A stretch of 64,000 nucleotides of DNA, from positions 2,736,001 to 2,800,000 of the forward strand of contig JAWPMN010000001.1 of the NCBI GenBank assembly GCA_033344895.1, written 5' to 3'. This document shows, one piece after another, positions 36,645 to 45,984 of the stretch. This stretch comes from Alphaproteobacteria bacterium (GTDB lineage Bacteria > Pseudomonadota > Alphaproteobacteria > UBA8366 > Aestuariispiraceae). Position numbers and translations under genes: made by a program. The notes beneath the pieces are model-generated. The model was not told where the DNA came from. It did not search any database and saw nothing but the letters and a program-made list of their open reading frames with translations. Position 1 is the first letter of the stretch; each line of letters starts with the position of its first letter.

Positions 36645-37256
36645 ATGGCTGGTTCAACGGAAGCCGGAAAACTCTATACGGCATTGGCCGTTCGAAAGAT
36701 GTACGACGAGGGCATCGTCCGGCGGGTTCTGGATATCGGGGCGGGATCGGGGACGTACAGCAACCTGCTTCGTGCCCATATGCCCGGGAGCGAATGGCAT
36801 GCCGTCGAGATCTGGGAACCCTATGTCACCGAATACGATCTGGCGTCCAAATACGACCATGTGCACTGCGTCGACGCCCGGCTCTGCGATCCGGGAAAAC
36901 TGGCCTCCCAGTTCGATCTCGTGTTCTGCGGCGACGTGCTGGAACATATGGAAAAGGAAGATGCGCAGAAGCTGATCGACAGGCTTCTGTCCGTTTCGAA
37001 ACTGATCCTGATTTCGATCCCCATCGTGCACTATCCTCAGGGTGAGGAGCATGGGAATCCTTACGAAGCCCATGTGAAGGATGACTGGTCGCATGACGAG
37101 GTCATCGACAGTTTCCCCAATATCGCAACGTTCTTTCTCCAGGAGGGGATTGGCCTCTACATCCTTTCCACGGTGCCGGAGCTGAACGAACCGCTTGTCC
37201 GCCTGAATGCCGCCCTGGGCGATATGATCCGAAAGCAGATGCCGGAAAAGGGCTGA
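36645..37256 (+). CDS. class I SAM-dependent methyltransferase
   Basis: A 203-residue protein with a Rossmann methyltransferase core: RRVLDIGAGSGTYSNLLR (motif I), WHAVEIWEPYV (acidic ribose contact) and FDLVFCGDVLEHMEKEDAQKLID (motif IV with the following helix). The substrate is not identifiable; the motif layout suggests a small-molecule or polysaccharide methyltransferase. No gene is seen in the 228 bases upstream. It is followed after 74 bases by pncA. Confidence 0.88.
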   Translation: MAGSTEAGKLYTALAVRKMYDEGIVRRVLDIGAGSGTYSNLLRAHMPGSEWHAVEIWEPYVTEYDLASKYDHVHCVDARLCDPGKLASQFDLVFCGDVLEHMEKEDAQKLIDRLLSVSKLILISIPIVHYPQGEEHGNPYEAHVKDDWSHDEVIDSFPNIATFFLQEGIGLYILSTVPELNEPLVRLNAALGDMIRKQMPEKG

Positions 37257-37330
37257 ACCGATCCGCGGTTCTTGCCGATGTCAGCCTTGCGTGAAAAACT
37301 GGCGCCCGCAGACCGTGCCGGAGCTTGAAG

Positions 37331-37939
37331 ATGACCACCGAAGACACCGCCTTCATCGCAATCGACGTTCAGAACGACTTCTGCCCGGGCGGCGCCCTGG
37401 CGGTTGCCGATGGCGACGCGGTGGTACCCGTTATCAACGATCTGATGCCAGCCTATCCGGTCAGGGTCCTTACCCAGGACTGGCACCCGGCCGACCATTT
37501 TTCCTTCGCCGCGAATACGGCGGGTGCGGACCCGTTCTCGTTGATCGAGGCACCTTACGGTCCCCAGGTTCTGTGGCCGGTTCATTGTGTTCAGGGCAGC
37601 GCCGGCGCGGACTTCCACAAGGATCTGAACACCGATGCCGCGGATCTGGTCGTCCGCAAGGGCTATCGGTCGTCGATCGATTCCTATTCGGCGTTCTTTG
37701 AGAACGACCACACGACGCCGACCGGACTTGAGGGCTACCTGCGGGAGCGGGGTGTGACGAAGCTGGTCATCGCGGGATTGGCGACCGATTTCTGTGTCCG
37801 CTTCTCCGCCGTCGATGCCGCCAAGCTGGGCTTCGAAGTCACGGTGATCGAGGCCGGGTGCCGTGCCATTGATCTGGACGGGTCCCTGGCTGAGGCGCGA
37901 CGGGACATGCTGGACAACGGCGTGGTTCTCGCCGCCTGA
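37331..37939 (+). CDS. pncA: nicotinamidase
   Basis: A 202-residue isochorismatase-fold hydrolase that converts nicotinamide to nicotinate in NAD salvage. The catalytic triad is visible: Asp in AIDVQNDFCPGGAL, Lys in VRKGYRSSIDSYSAFF and Cys in IAGLATDFCVRFSA. The metal site shows in TQDWHPADHFSF, and WPVHCVQGS is typical. The ATG at 37331 has GGAG upstream. Confidence 0.97.
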   Translation: MTTEDTAFIAIDVQNDFCPGGALAVADGDAVVPVINDLMPAYPVRVLTQDWHPADHFSFAANTAGADPFSLIEAPYGPQVLWPVHCVQGSAGADFHKDLNTDAADLVVRKGYRSSIDSYSAFFENDHTTPTGLEGYLRERGVTKLVIAGLATDFCVRFSAVDAAKLGFEVTVIEAGCRAIDLDGSLAEARRDMLDNGVVLAA

Positions 37940-38064
37940 TCTGCGGGAATTGATTATTTACCTTTTCTTTTGTGTGAAATGCTGCTAAACGCCTTGTCTC
38001 CCGTGGACGACGGCGTGTGCCATGCGTCGCGCACGAGCTGAACAACTCTGTTGAGGTGGCTAAA

Positions 38065-38487
38065 ATGAGCGGAGCCTATGCCGGCGACATCGCGCCGAAA
38101 GACGCCTGGAAGATCCTGGAAGACGAAAGGGATTCCGTCCTGATCGACGTCCGCACCGCAGCGGAATGGCAGTTCGTCGGCGTACCGGTCCTGGAACGTA
38201 TCGGCAAGCAGACGGTCCTGGTCGAATGGATCAAGTTTCCCGGCGGCGTCGCTAATGCCGACTTTGTGGAACAGGTGAAGGGCGCGGTCGGGGATGGCGA
38301 TCCCGCGCTTCTGTTCCTCTGCCGCTCCGGCCAGCGCAGCCAGGGGGCGGCGGCGGCGCTGACCCAGGCGGGCTACACCCGCTGCTACAACATTCTCGAA
38401 GGTTTCGAGGGCGATAAGGACGGCGAGGGCCATCGCGGCCAGACCGGCGGCTGGAAGGTCGCGGGCCTGCCCTGGGCCCAGGGCTGA
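38065..38487 (+). CDS. rhodanese-like sulfurtransferase
   Basis: A 140-residue single-domain rhodanese. DSVLIDVRTAAEWQFVGVP and the active-site loop FLCRSGQRSQGAA, with the catalytic cysteine followed by the six-residue loop, identify it. Loop length suits sulfur rather than phosphate chemistry. It lies 42 bases upstream of metZ, which uses sulfide to make homocysteine, so a role in sulfur delivery is plausible. An AT-rich leader of about 125 bases separates it from pncA and may hold its promoter. Confidence 0.92.
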   Translation: MSGAYAGDIAPKDAWKILEDERDSVLIDVRTAAEWQFVGVPVLERIGKQTVLVEWIKFPGGVANADFVEQVKGAVGDGDPALLFLCRSGQRSQGAAAALTQAGYTRCYNILEGFEGDKDGEGHRGQTGGWKVAGLPWAQG

Positions 38488-38529
38488 CCGGAACGGCCGG
38501 CGCGGCAAGTGAAGAAGGATCGCGGAAAG

Positions 38530-39717
38530 ATGGACGGTGGATTGACCGGGCGGCGCTATCGACGCCAGACAGAACTGGTGCGGGGCGGCCTGGACCGGTC
38601 CCAGTTTCGGGAGACCAGCGAAGGTCTCTTCCTGACCTCCGGCTATGTCTATGACAGTGCGGAACAGGCCGAAGCCTCCTTCAAGGGCGAGACCGACAAC
38701 TTCATGTATTCGCGCTATGCCAATCCGACGGTCGGCATGTTCGAAGAACGTCTGGCCCGGCTGGAAGGGGCGGAGGATTGTCGGGCGACGTCCAGCGGCA
38801 TGGCTGCGGTCTTCTCGGCCCTGGCGTGCTTCCTGGGGCACGGCAAGCGGATCGTCGCGTCGAAGGCGCTGTTCGGATCCTGCTACATCGTCTGTTCGGA
38901 AATCCTGCCGCGTTTCGGTGTCTCAACGACTTTTGTCGACGGGCATGACCTGGACCAGTGGGCCTCGGCACTGAAGGACCGTGCCGATGCGGTTTTTGTC
39001 GAAACACCGTCCAACCCGATGCTCGATCTGGTCGATCTGGAGGTGGTGTCCGCCCTGGCCCATGGCGCCGGCGCGAAGGTGATTGTCGATAATGTCTTCG
39101 CCACGCCGATGCTGCAGCGCCCGCTGGAACTGGGGGCGGATATCGTGACCTATTCCGCGACCAAGCATATCGACGGCCAGGGCCGGACGATGGGCGGCGC
39201 GGTGCTAAGCACCAACAAGTATATCAAGGACGTGTTTGAACCGTTCTATCGCCATACCGGCCCATCGATGAGTCCGTTCAACGCCTGGATCATGGTCAAG
39301 GGGCTGGAAACGCTGCCGCTGCGGGTCGAGCGGATGTGTGCGAATGCCGACCGGATCGCGCACTTCCTGGAGGCCCATGACGGCGTGCAGGCCGTTCGGT
39401 ATCCGGGCCTGGAAAGCCACCCGCAGCATGCGCTGGCAAAACGTCAGATGAGCGGGTTCGGGACGCTGGTCACCTTTACGGTGCCGGGCGGGAAGCCGCG
39501 CGCATTCGACATTCTGAACCGGCTGCGCCTGTGGGATATCTCCAATAACCTTGGTGACGCCAAGAGCCTCGTGACCCATCCGGCGACAACAACCCACCAG
39601 CGGCTGAAGCCGGAGGAACGGTCCCATCTGGGCATCGATGACGGCACGATCCGACTGTCCGTCGGTCTGGAGGATGTCGAGGATCTGTTGGAAGACCTGG
39701 ACGCCGCGCTGTCCTGA
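38530..39717 (+). CDS. metZ: O-succinylhomoserine sulfhydrylase
   Basis: A 395-residue PLP enzyme of the Cys/Met family. FMYSRYANPTVGMFEERLA, SSGMAAVFSALACFL, the PLP lysine in YSATKHIDGQGRTMGG and IRLSVGLEDVEDLLEDL identify it; the HIDGQGR segment is typical of MetZ rather than MetB/MetC. It makes homocysteine from O-succinylhomoserine and sulfide. The ATG at 38530 has GAAGGA about ten bases upstream; GTG at 38509 is an alternative. Confidence 0.93.
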   Translation: MDGGLTGRRYRRQTELVRGGLDRSQFRETSEGLFLTSGYVYDSAEQAEASFKGETDNFMYSRYANPTVGMFEERLARLEGAEDCRATSSGMAAVFSALACFLGHGKRIVASKALFGSCYIVCSEILPRFGVSTTFVDGHDLDQWASALKDRADAVFVETPSNPMLDLVDLEVVSALAHGAGAKVIVDNVFATPMLQRPLELGADIVTYSATKHIDGQGRTMGGAVLSTNKYIKDVFEPFYRHTGPSMSPFNAWIMVKGLETLPLRVERMCANADRIAHFLEAHDGVQAVRYPGLESHPQHALAKRQMSGFGTLVTFTVPGGKPRAFDILNRLRLWDISNNLGDAKSLVTHPATTTHQRLKPEERSHLGIDDGTIRLSVGLEDVEDLLEDLDAALS

Positions 39718-39740
39718 TCGACCGCTTCGGTCCTGAATGC

Positions 39741-39772
39741 AAAAGGGCCGGCCCCGGGGGCCGGCCCTTTCC
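39741..39772. terminator. bidirectional rho-independent terminator
   Basis: A perfect hairpin AAAAGGGCCGGCCCC and its complement, flanked by A on one side and T on the other, lies between convergent metZ and potD-like genes and can serve both. Confidence 0.9.
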
Positions 39773-39788
39773 TGTGCGGACTGTCGGA

Positions 39789-40835
39789 TCAGGATTTCAA
39801 CTTGGTCCAGACCCGCTCGCGAAGCTGTTTCGAGGCCGGGCTGCACTGCTTGAAGCCTGACAGGCGCTCGCCGAATTCCTCCGGCATGTTGACCGCCGGA
39901 TCGGCCGAAAGGCTCTCGTTCAGGAACGCGCCGGAACCCTTGATGGCGTTGGAATAGCCGGTGTAGTTCGATGCAATGGCCGCATTCTGCGGGTCCATCA
40001 TCCAGTTCACGAAGGCTTTCGCCGCGTCCATGTTCGGCGCGTTTGCCGGAACCGCCAGCGTATCGGTCCAGAAGGTCACGCCTTCTTTCGGATAGACATA
40101 GACCGCATCCGGCTTGTTCTTCTTCACGCGATGCGCGGCACCGTTCCATTGCATGTGGACCGCGACCTCGCCGGCGGACATCCGGTCGATCGTCCCGTCG
40201 TTCGAATAGACCTTCACATGCGGTTTCTGGGCCATCAGCAGGTCGAGGATCTTCTGGGCATCGCCGGAATCCTCGGTGCATTTGTCGACGCCGAGATAGT
40301 ATGCGGCGGCGTTCCAGACGTCGCTCATCTCGTTCAGCATCGCGATATTGCCCTTCAGTTCGTCGCGCGGCTCGAACAGTTCCTTCCAGCTTTGCTCAAG
40401 CTCACCGCCCGGCACCATGGCCGGATCGTAGGTGAAACCGGTCGTTCCCCACATGTAGGGCGCCGAATAGGACCGGTCGGGATCGACGGACAGCGTCTGG
40501 AACGGCGGCAGGACATTGCCGAAATTCGCCATCTGATTGACGCCGATATTCGCGACCAGACCCTTTTCGATCATTGTGCCGAGCGTGGTCGGACCGGGAA
40601 AGATCACGTCATATCCGCCGCCGCCGGCCTGCAGTTTGGCCAGAAGATCCTCTTCCGAGGCGTAATTGTCGATCGTGACCGTGACACCCGTCTCGGCCTC
40701 GTATTTCTCCAGAAGCTCCGGCGGGAAGTAGTTGGACCAGTTGTAGAGATGCAGTTCCTGCGCCGACGCGGCGCCTCCGAGGGACAGCCCCAGCGCTACC
40801 GTGAGGCCCCCAAGGATTTGGGACATTCTTGACAT
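39789..40835 (-). CDS. spermidine/putrescine-type ABC substrate-binding protein (PotD/PotF-like)
   Basis: A 348-residue periplasmic binding protein. The Sec signal (MSQILGGLTVALGLSLGGAASA) is followed by LHLYNWSNYFPPELLEKYEAETG, the family opening. DVIFPGPTTLG, MQWNGAAHRVKKNKP and FVNWMMDPQNAA fit polyamine binders. GGGAG lies upstream of the ATG. It is the third gene of the permease-permease-binding protein run. Whether the ligand is putrescine, spermidine or another cationic amine cannot be told. Confidence 0.93.
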   Translation of the reverse strand: MSRMSQILGGLTVALGLSLGGAASAQELHLYNWSNYFPPELLEKYEAETGVTVTIDNYASEEDLLAKLQAGGGGYDVIFPGPTTLGTMIEKGLVANIGVNQMANFGNVLPPFQTLSVDPDRSYSAPYMWGTTGFTYDPAMVPGGELEQSWKELFEPRDELKGNIAMLNEMSDVWNAAAYYLGVDKCTEDSGDAQKILDLLMAQKPHVKVYSNDGTIDRMSAGEVAVHMQWNGAAHRVKKNKPDAVYVYPKEGVTFWTDTLAVPANAPNMDAAKAFVNWMMDPQNAAIASNYTGYSNAIKGSGAFLNESLSADPAVNMPEEFGERLSGFKQCSPASKQLRERVWTKLKS

Positions 40836-40870
40836 TATCGTCTCCCGTTTTCCTGTTGCGAGGACGGCCG

Positions 40871-41710
40871 TTATCTGTGCTGTGTCTGCCCGCGTCCTCT
40901 ACCGAGCAGAAGTGAAAGCGAGACGAGCGCCACCGAAACCAGCAGCATGATCGACGAGATCGCATTGACCTCCGGCGAAACGCCGACCCGGATCAGTCCG
41001 AAAATGTAGATCGGCAACGTCGTCGATCCGGCGCCGCCGACAAAGAAGGTGGTGACGAAATCATCCAGTGAGATGATGAAGGCCAGCACCGCGCCGGAGA
41101 TGATCCCCGGCATGATCAGTGGCAGTGTAACCTTCCGAAAGGCGGCGCCCGGTGTTGCGTAGAGGTCCCCCGCCGCTTCGATCAGGCGCGGATCGAGGCC
41201 TTCCAGCCGGGCCCGGATCGGCAGATAGGCGAAGGGGATGCAGAAGACCGTATGGGCGATCATGACGGTGATCAGGCCCTGGGTGATGCCGACCATCGCG
41301 AAGAACATCAGCGTCGCGACGGCAGTGACGATTTCCGGAACCGTCAGGGGGAGGGCGATCATGACATTCATCGCCGACTGTCCCGTGAACCGGTCCCGCG
41401 CCATGCGCACCGCCGCCAAGGTGGCGAGCGAGGTCGACGCCGTGGCCGCCACCACGGCGATGATCAGGGAGTTCTTCGCCGCGCGCAGCATTTCCTCGTT
41501 CTGCAGAGCCTTGATGTACCAGTCGACGGAAAAGCCCGACCAGATTGTCACCAATTCGTTGGCGTTGAAGGACAGCGCGATCAGGACCGCGATCGGCAGA
41601 TAGACATAGGCGAAGAAGAGGACCGCCATGAAGGCGACCCCAGGCCAGTGCTTCGCATCACCCGGTGCTGCCCGGCGGATCGGCAGTGTCATGGCGGATT
41701 TGTCCGTCAT
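40871..41710 (-). CDS. polyamine-type ABC permease (PotC/PotI-like)
   Basis: A 279-residue permease with six membrane helices and the coupling EAA loop seen as EAAGDLYATPGAAFRKVTLPLIMPGIISG. YLPIAVLIALSFNANE near the start is typical of PotC. It overlaps the preceding permease gene by four bases. Confidence 0.94.
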   Translation of the reverse strand: MTDKSAMTLPIRRAAPGDAKHWPGVAFMAVLFFAYVYLPIAVLIALSFNANELVTIWSGFSVDWYIKALQNEEMLRAAKNSLIIAVVAATASTSLATLAAVRMARDRFTGQSAMNVMIALPLTVPEIVTAVATLMFFAMVGITQGLITVMIAHTVFCIPFAYLPIRARLEGLDPRLIEAAGDLYATPGAAFRKVTLPLIMPGIISGAVLAFIISLDDFVTTFFVGGAGSTTLPIYIFGLIRVGVSPEVNAISSIMLLVSVALVSLSLLLGRGRGQTQHR

Positions 41711-42621
41711 TGCGTCCCTGCCTTTGGCCGCGCCTTGAGGGCATAGATCGTCATCGCGATCAGGACCAGGGCGAGCAGCGCAAAGCCGAGCGCCGCGCCG
41801 AACGGCCAGTTGCGCGCCGCGCCGAACTGCAGACCGATCAGGTTGCCGATCATCATCGTCTTGCCGCCACCCAGCAGTTCCGGTGTCACGTAGGAGCCGA
41901 GGCAGGGCACGAAAACCAGAATCGATCCGGCGATGATGCCCGGCTTTGCCGCCGGCAGAACGATGTGCCAGAGCGTGCGCACCCGGTTCGCATAGAGATC
42001 GAACGAGGCCTCGATCAGCCGCGGGTCCAGTTTTTCGAGGCTGGCATAGATCGGCAGCACCATGAAGGGCAGGAAGGAATAGGTCAGTCCGACGGACACC
42101 GCGAAACTGTTGTGCAGCAGGGGCAGCGGCTCACCGATCAGCCCCGTCCAGAGAAGGAAGGAATTGATCGTGCCGTGGTCGCGCAGCAGCAGGATCCAGG
42201 CGTAGTTTCGGACCAGCAGATTGGTCCAGAACGGGATGGTTACCAGAAAGACCAGCGTCGCCCGCCATTTCTCCGATCGGGTCGCCATGAAAAGCGCGGT
42301 CGGGAATCCGACCAGCAGCGACAGGGCCGTGGTGATCGCCGAAAGCCAGATCGATCGCAGGATGATCGACAGGTAGTCGAAGTTCCAGGACAGGCTGTCA
42401 TCGAGATTCCGCTCGAAGATGAAGCGCAGATAGGCTTCCGCAGAGTAACTGTCCCAGACCACGCTGCCGGAGAAGTCGCGCTCGTGGATCGAAATCCAGG
42501 CCATCAGAAGCAACGGCACGACCATGAAGATACCGATTGCCAGCGCAGCCGGACCGATCAGCAATGCCCTGGCGCGCCATGCGCCGCCTCGCCGTCTGCC
42601 CGCCGATTCCGATACGGCCAT
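41707..42621 (-). CDS. polyamine-type ABC permease (PotB/PotH-like)
   Basis: A permease of about 304 residues with six membrane helices and the coupling loop EASFDLYANRVRTLWHIVLPAAKPGIIAG. The start at 42621 (MAVSESAG) is preferred; upstream codons in frame to 42741 give a basic, non-family leader. It is the first gene of the cluster. No ATP-binding PotA gene is present in the window on either side. Confidence 0.93.
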   Translation of the reverse strand: MAVSESAGRRRGGAWRARALLIGPAALAIGIFMVVPLLLMAWISIHERDFSGSVVWDSYSAEAYLRFIFERNLDDSLSWNFDYLSIILRSIWLSAITTALSLLVGFPTALFMATRSEKWRATLVFLVTIPFWTNLLVRNYAWILLLRDHGTINSFLLWTGLIGEPLPLLHNSFAVSVGLTYSFLPFMVLPIYASLEKLDPRLIEASFDLYANRVRTLWHIVLPAAKPGIIAGSILVFVPCLGSYVTPELLGGGKTMMIGNLIGLQFGAARNWPFGAALGFALLALVLIAMTIYALKARPKAGTQ

Positions 42622-42952
42622 TGTTGCTCGCGGAGACGGATCGGTCCCGCCGCCGCTCTGTCGCGGCAGTTGGTTTCGCGTTCCGAATCCACGCCTTGTT
42701 TGGTTTTCCCGTCGTACTCGCAACTCCACGGTAGGGGACAACGACAGTTATTCCAAGTTTTTTTATGCAATCGGTCAAATAAACCCGGAGGCGCGGGCAT
42801 CTTGCCCGATGTAAGTGAATGCAGCGGGTGGTTTGTTTCGCCGCGTCACAACTCTTTGGCACCGGTCCGATTGGCGATAATGGCCATTGCGGCGGAAAGC
42901 CCACCGCGTTAGGGAGCATGGGTCCGCGCCGGACGACCCAAGGATTACTCTC

Positions 42953-44188
42953 ATGTCCGAAACCCTGTCGATGCCTTCCGAGGCGGACAGCCGTTATGCA
43001 TGGCTGCGCCTGTTCATAAGCCTGATCGTCAGCACGATTGGCGGCATCGGCCTGTGGTCTTCGGTGGTTGTCCTTCCGGAGATTGAGGCGGAATTCGGCA
43101 TCGACCGGGGCGGCGCCTCCTTTCCCTATATGGCGACGATGATCGGCTTCGCGGCCGGTGGCATCCTGATGGGCCGACTGGTCGACAGGTTCGGTATCGC
43201 GGTTCCTGTCTGTATCGCAGCGGTCATGCTGGGAATCGGGTACGTCCTGTCCGCCTTCGCGACCAGTTTCTGGATGTTCGTGGCCTGCCAGGCGCTGCTG
43301 ATCGGGATGCTGGGTAGTTCGGCCACCTTTGCGCCGATGGTTGCCGACACGTCGCACTGGTTCCTCAGACATCGCGGGATCGCGGTCGCAATCGTGGCCA
43401 GCGGCAACTATCTGTCCGGCACGGTCTGGCCGCCGGTCCTTCAGTTTGGGATCGAACTGGTAGGCTGGCGCGAAACCCATATCTGGGTCGGACTCTTCTG
43501 TGTCGCGACGATGGTTCCCCTGTCGATGCTGCTGCGGCGCCGGCCGCAGGTGGATCAGGGACATGCCCCTGTCGCCCGGCGCGCGGCAACGGGCGCCGCA
43601 CCGGCGTCACCGACGGTGCTGCTGACGATGTTGGCGCTGGCAGGGGTTGCCTGCTGTGTCGCCATGTCTATGCCGCAGGTGCACATTATCGCCTATTGCG
43701 GTGATCTGGGTTACGGACCCGCCGTCGGTGCGGAGATGCTGTCCCTGATGCTGGGTCTCGGCATCGTGAGCCGCCTGATATCCGGCGTCATCGCGGACCG
43801 GATCGGCGGGATCGGTACCCTGATCCTGGGGTCGGCGCTGCAATGCCTTGCGCTGTTGTTCTATCTGCCGTTCGACGGGTTGATATCGCTGTATCTCGTG
43901 TCGGCCCTGTTCGGCCTGTCCCAGGGCGGCATCGTGCCCAGCTATGCCCTGATCGTCCGGGAGTATTTTCCGGCGCGCCAGGCCGGGACGCGGGTTTCGA
44001 TCGTGCTGATGGCGACTGTGTTCGGCATGGCGCTGGGCGGGTGGATGTCCGGGGAGATATACGATCTGACGGGCAACTATCAAGCCGCCTTCCTGAACGG
44101 CATTCTGTGGAACCTGTTCAACATGGGAATTGCCGCCTGGCTGCTGATGAGCCGCATTCGGTCCGGTCGCGGCATGGCCCCGGCCTGA
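42953..44188 (+). CDS. major facilitator superfamily transporter
   Basis: A 411-residue protein with twelve predicted membrane helices in two halves. The first loop GRLVDRFGIAV is the MFS motif A, and its pseudo-repeat GVIADRIGGIGTL occurs in the second half. Histidine-bearing HWFLRHRGIAVAIVASGNYLSGTVWPP resembles the oxalate/formate or monocarboxylate-type MFS group. Substrate unknown. AAGGA precedes the ATG at 42953. About 330 bases separating it from the divergent permease gene hold no gene. Confidence 0.92.
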   Translation: MSETLSMPSEADSRYAWLRLFISLIVSTIGGIGLWSSVVVLPEIEAEFGIDRGGASFPYMATMIGFAAGGILMGRLVDRFGIAVPVCIAAVMLGIGYVLSAFATSFWMFVACQALLIGMLGSSATFAPMVADTSHWFLRHRGIAVAIVASGNYLSGTVWPPVLQFGIELVGWRETHIWVGLFCVATMVPLSMLLRRRPQVDQGHAPVARRAATGAAPASPTVLLTMLALAGVACCVAMSMPQVHIIAYCGDLGYGPAVGAEMLSLMLGLGIVSRLISGVIADRIGGIGTLILGSALQCLALLFYLPFDGLISLYLVSALFGLSQGGIVPSYALIVREYFPARQAGTRVSIVLMATVFGMALGGWMSGEIYDLTGNYQAAFLNGILWNLFNMGIAAWLLMSRIRSGRGMAPA

Positions 44189-44203
44189 TCGGGATACCGG
44201 AGT

Positions 44204-45868
44204 TTAGTGCAACTGGGTCATGGCGGCGGGGGGGACCACGCGATGTCCGGGCATTCGAACGATCGCGTTGGTGCCTTTGCCCGGTTCGCTTTCCAGGTGA
44301 ACGCTGCCGCCATGAAGTTCGCACAGCTTGCGCGCAATCGGCAGGCCCAGGCCCGTGCCCTCGACCGCCATCTGCTGGGCGGAGTCGAGCCGCTGGAAAC
44401 TTTCGAAGGCCTGTTCCAGGCGATCCGGCTCGATACCCGGTCCGGAATCCCCTACGACGATCTCGAAACTGCCATCGTCCATCAGGCGTGACGTGATCAG
44501 AATCCGGCCTCCGATGAAGGAGAACTTCACCGCGTTGGCCAGCAGGTTGATCAGGATCTGTTCCAGCTTCACCTCGTCGGCTCTGAGCCAGACGTCCTCG
44601 GTATCGCTTTCGGTCTGGAACTTGATCGACTTCCGGCGCGCCCGATCCGACAGGATCGCGAGACTGTCGGCAACGACCGTATCGGGCATGAACACGGTTT
44701 CCCGCAGGGTTTCCTGTCCCGCCTCGATCTTTGACAGATCCAGTATGTCCGAAACCAGACGCAGCAGGTGCTGGCCGCTTCGATGAATGTCATCGGCATA
44801 CTCGGCGTAGCGGTCGTGACCGATCGGCCCGAGATGCTGTTCTTTGAGGATGTCGGAAAAGCCGATGATCGCGTTGAGCGGCGTGCGCAGTTCGTGGCTC
44901 ATATTGGCGACGAACTGGGATTTGGCGCGGCTGGCGGCCTCTGCGTCCCGGCGCGCCTCCAGCAGGGAGATTTCGGTGACCTTCAGATCGCTGACGTCCC
45001 GGGCGGAGACGATGACAACGGGCTCACCCTCCAGCTGGATCAACCTGCCGCGGATTTCCGTCGGAAAACGGGTGCCGTCCTTTCGGACATGGACACCCTC
45101 CTGGACGACCAGCTTGCCAAGCCGTGCCTTGCGCCAGTTTTCCATCACCAGTTCGCACGGTATGGCCACTTCGACATCGCCGACGGACATCTGCAGCAGT
45201 TCGTCCCGGCTGTATCCCAACGCCGCGCAGGCCTGTTCGTTCACGTCAAGAAAATGTCCGTCGAGATCGTGAATGAAGATGGCATCGGCAATCTCGTCGA
45301 TGACGGTCCGGTAGCGCATCTGGCTGTGACGCAGGGCATCCTGGGCACGTTGTTCAATCAACGTGGCGCCGATCCGTTGTGCCAGCAGCCGGAAAGTGAT
45401 CTCGGTTCCGGGGCCCAGCGCAATCGGGTCCGTGTCGATCGCAAAGACATGCGCGAAGACCTGGCCCTCCGGATCGTAGATCGCCTCTGCCAGATACCCC
45501 TCGACACCGAGAGCAGTCATGAAATCCGGTGCGTGAAATCGGGTGGAGACTTCAGCCGGGAAGGCCCGGAAGGGGTCTTTCGGCGATGTGTTGTAGACGA
45601 TTTCGCAGGGACCGCTCGCGAAGGAATAGGAAAACGGTACGACGGCCCCCTGACGATCATAGATTTCTCGTACCTCGATGCGGTCGGTATCCTCGACCCT
45701 GAGCCCGATTCCGGTAAGGCGACAGTCGGTGACGTCTGCCAGAATTTTGAGGATCGCCGGCATGAACTCAGGATCGCCGGGGTTCAGTCGATCCAGAGCA
45801 CGGAGGGCGTTGACTCCGCCCGGAACTGCCATGTCGAGTGTGTCAGTCACATCCGCTCTCCCGGACAT
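44204..45868 (-). CDS. GAF/PAS-containing sensor histidine kinase
   Basis: A 554-residue soluble kinase. An N-terminal GAF-like domain (about residues 25-175) is followed by a PAS domain (about 185-305, YRTVIDEIADAIFIHDLDGHF), the HisKA phospho-acceptor in MSHELRTPLNAIIGFSDIL, and a HATPase domain with LINLLANAVKF (N box), VGDSGPGIEPDRL (G1) and GTGLGLPIARKL (G2). No membrane helix and no receiver domain are visible, and no response regulator lies next to it, so it is an orphan cytoplasmic sensor. Confidence 0.93.
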   Translation of the reverse strand: MSGRADVTDTLDMAVPGGVNALRALDRLNPGDPEFMPAILKILADVTDCRLTGIGLRVEDTDRIEVREIYDRQGAVVPFSYSFASGPCEIVYNTSPKDPFRAFPAEVSTRFHAPDFMTALGVEGYLAEAIYDPEGQVFAHVFAIDTDPIALGPGTEITFRLLAQRIGATLIEQRAQDALRHSQMRYRTVIDEIADAIFIHDLDGHFLDVNEQACAALGYSRDELLQMSVGDVEVAIPCELVMENWRKARLGKLVVQEGVHVRKDGTRFPTEIRGRLIQLEGEPVVIVSARDVSDLKVTEISLLEARRDAEAASRAKSQFVANMSHELRTPLNAIIGFSDILKEQHLGPIGHDRYAEYADDIHRSGQHLLRLVSDILDLSKIEAGQETLRETVFMPDTVVADSLAILSDRARRKSIKFQTESDTEDVWLRADEVKLEQILINLLANAVKFSFIGGRILITSRLMDDGSFEIVVGDSGPGIEPDRLEQAFESFQRLDSAQQMAVEGTGLGLPIARKLCELHGGSVHLESEPGKGTNAIVRMPGHRVVPPAAMTQLH

Positions 45869-45984
45869 AGACTAGAACAAAACATGGTTAATGGGCTACC
45901 AAATATTCGCTTGCACGCATTAAACGTACGGTTTGCGCGCGTAGGTTTACCTACCGCAGGTCGTCGGGTTTCGGGTTTTTGTGG

